A stretch of 64,000 bases of DNA from Steromphala cineraria (taxonomy: Eukaryota; Mollusca; Gastropoda; Trochida; Trochidae). The notes below the pieces were generated by a model. That model worked only from the letters and a program-made list of their open reading frames with translations. It did no database searches and was not told where the DNA came from. Numbering within the stretch: position 1 is the first letter of the stretch; each line of letters begins with the position of its first letter. Below are positions 11,955 through 22,172 of this stretch, in pieces. The stretch covers positions 33,519,939-33,583,938 of the forward strand of contig OU744733.1 of the NCBI GenBank assembly GCA_916613615.1, in the 5' to 3' direction. The translations under genes were made by a program, and so were the position numbers.

Positions 11955-14900
11955 CTGAAAATAAACAAACAAAAAATAGAGCCATTGGCTCTGTAGCTCA
12001 TAATTCCCCCCCTAGTAGGGTCAACAAGGTCACCAAATGTACAATTAAGAATCCATTCCTCCTTATCTAACTTAGGAGTCTGTAGACAAGGCTTCAGCTT
12101 ACTAGGCCTTACGCTTCTGGAGAAAAGTATGAAAATAGGGTTTAAGGGTGTGGCCCCTGTGGCCCTTATTAGGGGTGACAGGGCCATACCCTTATTATGG
12201 GTGACAGGGCCACAAAGGCTATGAATTATATTCTTCACTAGTCAAGGAGTATGTACACAAGGTTTCAGCTTTCTAGGCTTTATGCTTCTTGAGAAGGAGA
12301 TGAAAATAATTTTTTAGGGCATGGGCCCTGTGGCCCTTTTCAGGGGCCACGGGGCCACAAAAGCTACAATTTATCATCCTCACTAGTCTGTGAGTCTGTA
12401 CACAAAGTTTTAGCTTTCTAGGCCTTGTGGTTCTGGAGAAGAAGTTGAAAATAGGTTTTTATGACAGGGTCACTGGGCCACCAAAGCTACAATTTACAAT
12501 CGGCACGCTATATTGGCCTTATGAAGTCGACAATGTACAAAGTTTACGGACGGATGCTAGATAAGCTAAAAATAATAATAAATAAAAAATCAAAACTGAA
12601 CGAAATTTGTTGTAATTTGGCACTGCATCCCTCCTAGTAGGGTAGAACACATGTGCAAAATTTGACAATAATCGGATGAAAAGTTTTTCCGTAATGGGTC
12701 GTGAAATAGTGTCCTCGAACGGACGGACGGATGGACGGACGGGTGACAGTGCGGACAAGAACGGACGGAATTGTTAGTATATAGGGGGTATAATTACGCA
12801 AAGCATAGCGAACTTGAACTGTGTGCATAAGATACACTGTGATCCAAATGTCCCAACTTGTTATCAGAAAATGACCCCCCCCCCCCCCCCCCCCCCCAAC
12901 AGTTCATGAGATATGGGCCGAAAACAAAAGCATCCCCCAATATGCACTAAGTTCAAATTGTTTCCATTGAAACAAGATTTTTTTTAAAATCAGAATAACC
13001 AAAATAGCAAAAGGCACCACTCAAGCACTAGATCTAACCACACACTAAGTTTCGAAAAAAAATATTGAACAGTTCATGAGATATGGGCCGAAAACAAAAG
13101 CATCCCCCAATATGCACCAAGTTCAAATTGTTTCCATTGAAGCCAGATTATTTTTTTAAAAATCAGAATAACCAAAATAGCAAAAGGCACCACTCAAGCA
13201 CTAGATCTAACCACACACTAAGTTTCGAAAAAATATATTGAACAGTTCATGAGATATGGGCCGAAAACAAAAGCATCCCCCAATATGCACCAAGTTCAAA
13301 TTGTTTCCATTGAAACCAGAATTATTTTTTGTACATCAGAATAACCAAAAAGCAAAAGGCACCACTCAAGCACTAGATCTAACCACACACTAAGTTTCGA
13401 AAAAATATATTGAACAGTTCATGATATATGGGCCGAAAACAAAAGCATCCCCCAATATGCACCAAGTTCAAATTGTTTCCATTGAAACCAGATTATTATT
13501 CTTAAATCAGAATAACCAAAATAGAACAAGAGTCATCAGAAGATGACATATCCCACCGGTTCCACATGATCGTAAGATGTAAACCTTTGAAAGATGATTG
13601 TAAATTTTTCAAGCAAGGTTCATAATAGTATAAGCTAATATATATATGAAATGAAACCTTTCATGAACAGAGTCCAAATAAGAGCCGTTTCCATGGAAAT
13701 AATAAAAAATTAAATTTTCAGAAATGTGAAAATATCAAAAGGCACCACTTCAGTAGGTGGGCAATACACATGTGAAGTTTCAGAAAGATATGTGGACCGT
13801 TTTTTGAGTTCTGCTCCGGAAACGAAACCTTTCATGAACAGAGTCCAAATAAGAGTCGTTTTCATGGAAATAATAAATAAAATTTTCAGAAATGTGTAAA
13901 TATCAAAAGGCACCACTTCAGTAGGTGGGCAATACACATGTAAAGTTTAAGAAAGATATGTGGACTAGTTTTTGAGTTCTGCTCCGGAAACGAAACCTTT
14001 CATGAACAGAGTCCAAATAAGAGCCGTTTCCATGGAAATAATTAAAAATAAAATTTTCAGAAATGTGAAAATATCAAAAGGCACCACTTCAGTAGGTGGG
14101 CAATACTCATGTGAAGTTTCAGAAAGATATGTGGACCGGTTTTTGAGTTCTGCTCCGGAAACGAAATGATTACGGACGGACGGACGGACGGACGGACATA
14201 CAGACGGACAGGGCGATGACTATATCCCACGGTATTACATACCGGTGGGATAAAAAGGCACCACTCAAGCACTAGAACTAACCACATACCAAGTTTCATT
14301 AAAAAATATTGAAAGTTTTTGAGATATGTTCCGGAAACGAAAGCATCTCCCAACTTCAAATTGTTTCCAGGGAAACCAGGAAATTTTTTTTTCAGAATAA
14401 CCAAAATAGCATAAGTCCTATGGGACGTAATCCTTACAGCTAGACTGGGCTGATCTCAGACGCCTTGTTGGTTGGTGCCGTGAGACTAGCTCAGTCAGAT
14501 GATTCCCTCAGTTAGTTGAAAGAGTTTTGGATTATATAAATGTCCATGACTGTCTATACGTACGTAACTTCACTTGTTTAATTGCAAATGTTGATATGAG
14601 TCCGTAGTTTGTGTTTACAAACAGATACAGTGTCAGAATGAAGTTCTTTGTTCCGTCGGGCCGGGTGCGCCAAACTTTTAGATTTATATTTTTTTAGCCA
14701 CGAATCACAAGCACTTGATGCATGGGCAGTGCTCATATACTATGTATAACTTGTAATATATAGTATATGAGCAATATCCATGTTCCAAGTGCTTGTGTCA
14801 CGAATGTATGTGTAATAATTCACTGAATTGAAGTTCCATGTCCTACAATGATAACCTAAAGTAAATCGACAAGTGTCCAAACAACTGTCTCCCGAACCAA

Positions 14901-17900
14901 GGTATTTTTATGCACTACGAACACAAATTCACTTTAAAGGTTACACTATTTTAAAAATATTGTATTATGAGTGTGTTCTTTCAGTCTGAGTAGACCTAGC
15001 CTCAACATTACTCGCTACAGTCAGATATTGAGTCTAGCAAGATTCAGTAAAAGGTCGTGTCAGCTGACCTTTCGCCGATCTCTAATCACAGACCAAACGT
15101 GATGTGGCCGAATGGATTTATCCAATCATAAATGGACTACTATTGGTATTATATGTTTGAAATTTGAACGTCATGTGCGAATGCAGAATATTACGGCTTG
15201 GTAAAACGAGCTCTGTTTGGTCAATCGATAGGTAGACTGACGCGAGCAGTTACTGCCTCTTGCTGGACTCAATATCGGAGCGTAATGGGTATTAATGAGG
15301 CTAGGTTTACTTAGACTGGTGTTCTTTGCAATGATTTTTTTCGGCGCTTCCTTCATTCTCTAATACTTTCTCTAATTTCTATCTCGAATCTGTTATTTGA
15401 ACCCCAATTCCAAGTTTCTTTAAATAATGAAATTGTACTAAGTATCGCCATTTGTATAATGAATTTTAGATAAAAAAAAACCAAACAAACATACATCACT
15501 TGAGGAAAAATCGTTCCAAACGCTTATGGTGAAGCTGTAGTCATCAAAAAAAGTTATTTTCTTGATTTTTCTGAGGCCCAACCAGAAGCAATCACTTCTC
15601 AAATCTCCAAATCCATCCTCATATTGACTCCAGGACTTGTTGAAAAAGTCATGAGGACAGTTTTGAGACCTGAAATTAAAAGGGCATTATAATTATTTAA
15701 TATTATAAAACTATCATTAATTTCATTCAGGTTAAACATTTCGTTACTCAACCAAGATATTCGTTATCAGGAGGAACTATGACTTATCAAGTGCAAACTG
15801 CATGCGGTAATTTTGGTGTGAACATCATATAATCATTTACGAAGGGGAATCAATCCGCCTAGATTTACCGAACTTTGAGCGCAAGTGAGACGTCAAGAAC
15901 AACGTTGGTACGAGCCCTATCAAACACAGACAGTATAGAGAGACGAAACAACAGTTTATTGTAAAGGCAATTCAAAATAAATAAACATTTGCAGTGATAA
16001 TGTTAATTGAATAACAAACAAAATGCTTGTTATGTTACATGTAAGCGTTATGCTTCGGTGAACAGATGAGCATTAATTTGTAAATGTTTTGAGTATTTTT
16101 TGGTGTGGATTTGTAAACAATAAAAATGTATGTTACAACTACAACTTGCCAACCAAAATGAAGGAAATTCCGTGTTCCCCTTGCTATTCATATTCTGTAG
16201 CCTACCTGCGTCAATGACATCTTGGCTGACAGTCAAGAACAGCGAAATATATCCCACTTGTAAAACAAGTTACGTGGGAAATATACTATATAAATAGCCT
16301 CCATTTCATTTCAGATAGAAAAGATTTGATTTCAGGATGCAATTAACAAGAAGATGAATAAAATGTGAAAAGTTTACGGACGAATAATGTACGAAGGGTG
16401 ACAGCATCTTCCGCACGCATCGGGCGAGATATGCATTTACAAGAAATTCATATTCACCCTTGCCTACCTCACCTTGTGACAACTCGACGGGAAAGTTGTT
16501 ACTCTATCAGCGCCCCCTGTAGGACAAACAGAGTTACGTCCCTTGCGTCAGTCCAACTCGAACTCGAAGAGAAATTTAATTTCTAATTAATCCCTTAGTT
16601 GCGTTGTGACAACATTCATAAAAACGATGCGTGAATATACGTCACCAAAATACTGCGTAGAATAAGGCTGTATCTCTCAGTTTCCATTTAGACATCGTAT
16701 CGTTTTATTACAGTTTTGTGTGCTCAATTGAAATATATCCTCGCTTTTGATTGGCCTACACCATAGTTCAATAATCAGGCTACTTCCTGTCACAACTTTC
16801 CCGTCGCAAGGGTGAATATGAATTCTTGTAAATGCATATCTCGCCCGATGCGTGCGGAAGATGGGGTGACAGATAATCTCGCCATATCTAGGCATAATTA
16901 GCAAACAACAGATCATCAAACCTTCTCTGGATTAAAAGGCGGCCATCATAGCACGGGACTTGCAGGGCGGATGTGTGTTGGTTGGGCTTGATCGTGAGAA
17001 CAATGACATCAGTGTTCATGTTGGAGGTTGCCAGGCAATCTGAAAAACAGGTTAGCTTGAATAGTTAACAAAGCGAGACGTATTTCCTCGAATATACGCC
17101 TCCGGCTTCCATTTTTTCAGACGGTATATTTATACTTATCCATTAGACCACGGAAGCCAGTTGAAAAGACAGGATGTTTTTCATGACCTCATGATTGAAT
17201 TAAAAATCTTTCCTGAGAATAAGCATTACTGTGAATGATTATATATATATATTGATGATTTGTGAAAAAAAATCATTGGTACCAGATATTCATATGCATA
17301 ATTAAAGGTTTTTTGTAATCTGTTTTCATATCAATCCATTGTGGTAGCTTGTACGGTCCCGCACGGATTACACGTGTAGAACGAGAGGCTCATGCCAATA
17401 TCAGCTACTTGAACTGGACATTGTGTCTCCAATTACAGTCAATATTTCACCTTCTCATTATATATAAGAAAGATATACTTTCAGCAATATCAAAACTGAT
17501 GTCATGTTAAAAATGGAATGATATAGCGTTGAGCTAGTGTGTAAAATAGTGACCGACCTCGACCCTCGCGCACGTTGAATACCTCGGCCTAACGGCCTCG
17601 GCGTTCATGATTCACGTGCGCGAGGGTTCACCCACTTGAACACCTCAGTCTCAGTCGGTAACTATTACATACTCAATCATTGTAGGTCATACGTTAAATC
17701 GCTACCAAAGGTGCTCACGGATATAAAAAACATGGTTTTTGCCGTACATTTATATGTTACACAACTGCTTCATTTGTTGAAATGACTATTTTTTTCACAA
17801 CAAGGCCGAGTGATGCATAACATATATTTTTCCAGATGAAAAACATATTTGCCACACAGTCATGATCTAGCCCATGACAATTCGAGATTAAACAAACCTG

Positions 17901-20460
17901 CAAAGCAATTTGCACGGGATACACGTGCGTTTTCACAGCAACTGTGATATTGACATCAAATTCCACGAACGAACGAACGAAACAGTATTTTGTAACAGGC
18001 GCTTGATTTTAGGACTGAATGACAAACGTGATTTTTTTAAACCCATTGTATTAATGTTACCAGATGTAAAGCAATTTGGGAACAAATAATAAATAGATAA
18101 TGTACAGTTTCCGTGACAGTATTGACATTAACTAATTAGCTAATTAACATTCTAATTTTTGCACAAGAAACATACATTTCAACTTCTCTCGATAAAATTT
18201 CAACGAGAAAATTATTTGATTGGCTTTATCCCCAGTCGGGCCGCGTGAGCGAATCTAGCTTCTGAGCCCAGGGTACAGCTAGATTAGTGGAGTTAGCGTA
18301 ACGTTCGTACCCTGACACAGGATGGAATAAACTGTCATGTCTTCATCAAATGATGTGAGATTTATCAATGTCTGAAGGTTCTTGCATTAACAGTAAAGCC
18401 TTTGAGTTACTATATTAAACTTTTAACTTTTGGCGCAGTATGACGCGGAGCCGAGTATTATCGTGTTTCGGTTTAATGCAATACAGAAACAACATGATAC
18501 GAATCGGTACACGTTTCTGAAAAATTCAGTATGTCGCACGTTATAAAAATAAATGTTTCCATCCAAGTTTGTGCGAAATCACTACGTAATAAGCTTATTC
18601 TACAGTAAGTTGTAAACAAAGTGTGTATTTTTTTTTATAAGATAGTGAAAAAATAAGCTCATAACCAGTTATTGATAAATCTTCCTTTCCTCAACGGTTG
18701 ACAACTGAGCAATCATTTTAGTCATAAAGCATACAAAATCTTGATTTTGAAAAGTACCAAAATATTGCAATACGTATCGCAATACACTTCTGTGAATCGC
18801 AGTATTTTACGATATGGAAATAAAGAATGATATCCATCCTTAATATCGAAGACAGCTGATATAGTTCGATATTTAAGATAGATAAGGTGTTGAATCAATA
18901 ACGGATTTTCTTACCGGTGAAATACGATGAACATGGCTCATGAGACCAATCCGCGCAATATGATGTCCTATCCAACCCATAGTTCCAGTGATTACTACCT
19001 GGTGAATCCGAGGCTGTTATTGGCTCACTGGTATCTACTTCCGGTGAATCAGACGACTCAGTTACGTCATTTCCGGTCTCAGAGGAAATCTCCGTGCTAC
19101 TAGTAGTTGGAACTACGCATGGTTTCTCTGATACCTGTAGGAGTAAGCATGAGTCATCCATTGACTATAACACACACAAATACTTCGAAAAAAAAAATAT
19201 TTAATAGCTTAGGAGTAAAGTTTTTCATTTAGGTCCATGTAAAAACACCTTGAAACAAGGCGCATCAATCATTTCACCAGGTGTGTTGGCGTTTTTCATT
19301 AACCGGGAAATGTCATTGTTAGTAAGGATCGCTATATTTCGTTCATGTACTCCCTAATCGAAATTTTCTGGACGTGATAGCATTTTACATAGGAACAAAT
19401 TCAACAAACAACTAATATAATAAACTCATGTCCAAAAGAAACGATACCATACAAATCCTAAAATAACTCAATCCACTACAGATAAATAAGACTAAAACAT
19501 AGTAATATCATTTCTTCAGTAGTCAACTTACGTCTATGCAAAATTTGGAAACATTATCTTTTCATGTTTGCGAGAAACATGCATTTGAAAAATCATCGAT
19601 CTGGAATCTCCTTAACTAGGCGAGATAGCAGAGAGAAATTAGACCCTTTCGCTTGTTTTAAAACGTTCTAGTGCAGTGACGCGTCAACGAATTTATGTCA
19701 AATAAAGTGTATTATATCAACAACAATTTTTTCTGACATAAAGTCAATACTTTATCAATTTTAAAGTGGAATGATAAAAGTTCTGTTTATAAAACAATTT
19801 GAAATTTCGATTTATGCACTCCATGTACATTTGAAAAGACACAAAATCAAAAGTATCTTTTCCTGAAGAATGAAAATGTGCATACTTTTACAAGATATAT
19901 GCCTGTTAGACACACTTAAATTCGACTCTGTCAGGTTATAGAATTTTGTTTCGGACGACTTTGAAAACTTGGTATCGTTTCTTTTGGACATGAGTTTATA
20001 ATAAAAATATAAAAAGTTGATAAAATAAAAAAAATGCATACACACATCATTAGTTTTAATTATTCAGCTATTTTTGAACGAACTATAGCGCACGCGGAAT
20101 GAGGCCCGGGAACCAGGTTGCTGTCGATAAAATTTACAAGTACATTTAAACAGAAAAAACAAACCTTACCTGTTTAAACATCTGACAACCAGTTGGTAGA
20201 GATATTGGAGCTCCGCCTGAATCTTCTCTGTACAGTTTACAGAGGAAGCCCGTGTCTGAACACACCTGGAAATATCTGCACCCTTCCTTCTGTTGACACA
20301 GAACGGAACACTGGGCTCGAACTGGAACTGTTGTCGCTTCCTCCAGAAACAATGGCGGCGCCGTTGTGACGTCAGCGATGACGTAGAGGGAGTTGCGTTG
20401 AGCCAAAACCGCGGGTAATGTCGCACAGAACAGAAATGCTACGGCATAGTGGGGTGTCAT
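11649..20460 (-). CDS. Secreted fibrinogen-related protein with PAN-like N-terminal region
   Basis: Five exons (20460-20170, 19134-18915, 17039-16922, 15669-15495, 11954-11649) join in frame to 369 aa. The start is the ATG at 20458-20460. Residues 1-20 are a signal peptide ending AVLA. Residues ~47-95 hold five or more Cys in a PAN/apple-like spacing (CSVLCQQKEGC). Residues 98-170 are a Ser/Thr-rich, probably glycosylated linker. Residues 171-369 are a fibrinogen C-terminal domain with opening DC, GRLLIQRR, NKSWSQYEDGFGDL, the calcium-site-like FDRDSNDACA and GWWFNDEC. From the family, such proteins are extracellular lectins binding acetylated or microbial sugars; the ligand here is unknown. 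An extra Cys pair (NCP and SDC) lies in exon 4. Introns 3 and 4 carry MITEs and a nested Pearl cluster. Confidence 0.92.
11977..12571 (+). mobile_element. Family-2 Pearl-type element
   Basis: The leader hairpin AGAGCCATTGGCTCT is followed by GTAGCTCAT. About three ~130-bp cores contain TTCAGCTTTCTAGGC and a GTGGCCCCTGTGGCCC-like motif. It ends ACAAAGTTTACGGACGGATG and AAGCTAAAAA. The same family occurs at 34771, 38867, 44640, 48290 and 60677. Confidence 0.8.
12590..12793 (+). mobile_element. Pearl-type element with ACGG tail, related to 5346
   Basis: GAAATTTGTTGTAATTT and AATCGGATGA match 5560-5605. A GGAC/ACGG tract at 12717-12770 is followed by TATAGGGGGTATAA. It directly follows the family-2 element in the same direction. 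Confidence 0.7.
12875..12897. repeat. Poly-C tract (23 C)
   Basis: An uninterrupted C run directly before the 12898 tandem array. Its length is likely polymorphic or error-prone in assembly. Confidence 0.95.
12898..14430 (+). mobile_element. Outer tandem array (~172-bp cores), interrupted
   Basis: AACAGTTCATGAGATATGGG starts a unit at 12898 and recurs about every 170-173 bp (near 13068, 13241, 13414). The array breaks after CCAAAATAG at ~13530 and resumes at ~14253 with AAAGGCACCACTCAAGCAC, ending near 14430. The inner element at 13536-14252 fills the gap. Confidence 0.88.
13536..14252 (+). mobile_element. Inner Pearl-type element nested in the outer array
   Basis: The leader ACAAGAGTCATCAGAAGATG leads to CATATCCCACCGG. 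Three ~170-bp cores each open with CCTTTCATGAACAGAGTCC. A GGAC tract lies at 14173-14210, with a tail hairpin TATCCCACGG...CCGGTGGGATA. The core shares AAAAGGCACCACT with the outer array, so the two families are related. Confidence 0.88.
14698..14808. repeat. Hairpin, ~50-bp arms
   Basis: Left CACGAATCACAAGCACTTG pairs with right CAAGTGCTTGTGTCACGAAT, and CTCATATACTAT pairs with ATAGTATATGAG around a short loop. Likely a small foldback MITE in FReD intron 4. Confidence 0.75.
14982..15322. mobile_element. MITE with ~65-bp inverted ends
   Basis: Left GTAGACCTAGCCTCA and ATATTGAGTCTAGCAAGA are mirrored by right TGAGGCTAGGTTTACTTAG and CTTGCTGGACTCAATAT. No clear target duplication was found. 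Confidence 0.65.
15495..15669 (-). CDS. FReD gene exon 4 (fibrinogen domain middle)
   Basis: 175 nt. Acceptor ATTTCAG, donor GTATGT, ends in phase 0. Encodes NCPHDFFNKSWSQYEDGFG. The usual FWLGNE is changed to FWVGPQ. Confidence 0.9.
16405..16863. mobile_element. Mutator-like MITE with 9-bp TSD
   Basis: The ends CATCTTCCGCACGCATCGGG and its reverse complement form ~80-bp inverted repeats. GGGTGACAG flanks both sides (16396-16404 and 16864-16872). A 9-bp duplication with long TIRs suggests the Mutator superfamily. It lies in FReD intron 3, under 50 bp from the exon 3 donor. Confidence 0.75.
16922..17039 (-). CDS. FReD gene exon 3 (fibrinogen domain start)
   Basis: 118 nt. Acceptor TTTTTCAG, donor GTTTGA. 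Encodes CLATSNMNTD to VPCYDGRLLIQRR, matching the first subdomain with its conserved Cys pair. Confidence 0.9.
17540..17670. repeat. GC-rich interrupted palindrome
   Basis: CCCTCGCGCACGT mirrors ACGTGCGCGAGGG around CCTCGGCCTAACGGCCTCGG, and outer TAGTGACCGAC mirrors GTCGGTAACTA. In FReD intron 2. Confidence 0.65.
18181..18335. mobile_element. Half copy of the 45334 MITE
   Basis: Shares AATCTAGCTTCTGAGCCCAG and GGAGTTAGCGTAACGTTCGT with the right half of 45334-45580. The left arm is largely missing. Confidence 0.7.
18915..19134 (-). CDS. FReD gene exon 2 (Ser/Thr/Glu linker)
   Basis: 220 nt. Acceptor CTACAG, donor GTAAGA, ends in phase 1. Rich in Ser, Thr, Glu and Pro; ends SYFT before the DC of the fibrinogen domain. 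Confidence 0.88.
20170..20460 (-). CDS. FReD gene exon 1 (signal peptide, PAN-like)
   Basis: 291 nt, phase 0, donor GTAAGG. The frame stays open to a GTG at 20481, but the first ATG gives an ideal signal peptide (hydrophobic core VAFLFCATLPAVLA). Confidence 0.9.
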
Positions 20461-20489
20461 GTTTGAATCCGAGGATGCCACTGACGGAT

Positions 20490-20491
20490 CT
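20490..20491 (-). other. Possible 5' UTR splice acceptor of FReD gene
   Basis: Upstream of the ATG the transcript strand reads TTTTGATTCTCACTCATAG, a plausible acceptor. If used, the LINE fragment beside it is in a 5' UTR intron rather than replacing the promoter. Confidence 0.35.
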
Positions 20492-21060
20492 ATGAGTGAG
20501 AATCAAAAGTTTTGGTTTAGATAACATTGATATTTTGGACCTTTTCTATAAAACGTGTGTGCAATCTGTCCTCATGTTCTCTATACAGTGTTGGTTTGGC
20601 TCTCTGTCTTTGACAAATAGAAATAAATTAAATAAGATAATCAAACAAGGAGAAAAAATTGCTAATCGTACCTTTCAGAGATTAGATGAACTTCATGAAA
20701 AACAGACTAGAAATTTAGCTTCAAAAATTATTAGTGACCCTTCACATGAATTACATGATTGTTTAGAAATTTTGCCATCTGGTCTTCGGTATAATGTGCC
20801 GACGTGCAAAAGCAAACGCTTTAAAATGTCATTTGTGCCCTTGTCCATTTCAATTCTTAATCATCGTTAAATTGTTCACTATCACACTATTTGTGCATTT
20901 GTAAATATTTGTATGTTTCATTTGTATATATTTGTATATATGTTTGTGTATTTATTTTGAATCTTGTTATAAAATTTTGAATTTCATGCTCACTTAAATG
21001 TAACACAAATTCCTTAACGGGCAATAAATAATTATCTTATCTTATCTTATCTTATCTTAT
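20492..21060 (+). mobile_element. 5'-truncated LINE (CR1/L2-like) with TTATC tail
   Basis: Holds the end of an RT ORF, an AT-rich 3' UTR and a terminal TTATC run (about 21035-21060). It lies antisense to the FReD gene, starting about 30 bp upstream of that gene's ATG. Confidence 0.85.
20496..20870 (+). pseudogene. LINE reverse transcriptase C-terminal remnant
   Basis: An open frame of about 124 codons starting at GTG, with no true start. The order FYKTCVQSVLMFSIQCWFG, LTNRNKLNKIIKQGEKI, HELHDCLEILPSGLRY and KMSFVPLSISILN is the C-terminal signature of CR1/L2-type RTs (the SVL...WFG, LPSGRRY and SFVP motifs). All catalytic RT motifs are absent, so it cannot move itself. Confidence 0.8.
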
Positions 21061-21362
21061 ATTTAGTTGGATTGGGAATTGAAAAATTTGTGAAAACGGT
21101 GAAATTATTTTATGTGTATTACGAGCGTAAACTTGAAAACAGAGCCATTGACTCTTTAGTTCGTTAGTCTTTGTATGATTCATTATGACCAAAATTTAAG
21201 ATTAAAAAACAATATGTTGATTTTAGATTGAATCTTTACTACATATACAATTATGAACTGCTTTTCGAGGAATGTTATCCCAACGTTACAGCTTTCTACT
21301 GCATGCCCTAAAACTGAACCCTTTTTACGTCCGTATTTCTTTTTTTTGAGCTAGAAAAAGGC

Positions 21363-22060
21363 TAAAGCTGCGTTAACACTTGCACGACTCTCGAATCCGC
21401 ATTGGCACGCATTAAATCGTGGCAATGCGTATCTTTGTCGTATCGTTATCGTGAATAATTCGTGAACTGCTCATGGATGCGTGCAAATGCGCGGAGAATT
21501 AACCAAATGTTTGGTTATTTCTTCACGCACTCGAATGCGTGCCAGGTGCGCAAAGTATTCGTGAATTTGTCTCAACTTGTTCGTAACTTATTCTTGTAGT
21601 GTCGTGAAATGCGTGCATAATTTTGTGTGTCACCATAGAGATAAGACAAGGTTGGGCATTTCAAGCAATGCAATTTCAGGTACATCAACCGAGCTTCTCT
21701 TCAAGAAGCGCGATATCTTGGAAGTTATTCATGGTGTTAACTCTGTGACAGTAGAGGCTGAACTGATTTTAGGGTACTGCCTTTATAAACCTCCAATGCG
21801 GGCAGTATCGTACACCATGCAGAACTAAAAAGGACACGATCTTGACAAGCATGCGTGAATTAGTCGAACCTGTGCGTGCAGTTTCGCCTATACTGCGTAC
21901 CAAAATGCAACTTAGTCGCAACAAATGCGTGAACAGAACGCAAATGGGGGTGTACGCATTGTTTGTAATTGTTTTCAAAACAATGTTGCTTCGTCTATTG
22001 GCACGCACTAAAGTCTTGAAGTGCGGATCCAAAATGCGTGCAAGTGTAAACGCAGCTTAA
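21363..22060. mobile_element. ~700-bp MITE with AAGCTGCGT ends
   Basis: Left AAGCTGCGTTAACACTTGCA and the reverse complement of the right end, AAGCTGCGTTTACACTTGCA, are inverted repeats. The motif AATGCGTGC recurs inside. No coding content; open frames here are incidental. Confidence 0.7.
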
Positions 22061-22172
22061 GTCTTTAAAAGGAAAAGGCTACATGAAAAGTGACTACAGT
22101 ACATGGTCGGTATTTGGTTAGGCACAGATTCATTTAGAACAATGTCAAATATATTAAAATTGAAAAATGATA

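Noticed and set aside
20461..20481. Lectin start at the upstream GTG
   Set aside because: Not an ATG, and the ATG at 20458-20460 gives a standard signal peptide.
21577..22060. Frames inside the 21363-22060 element
   Set aside because: Both strands open over inverted-repeat sequence with AATGCGTGC repeats; no protein signature.
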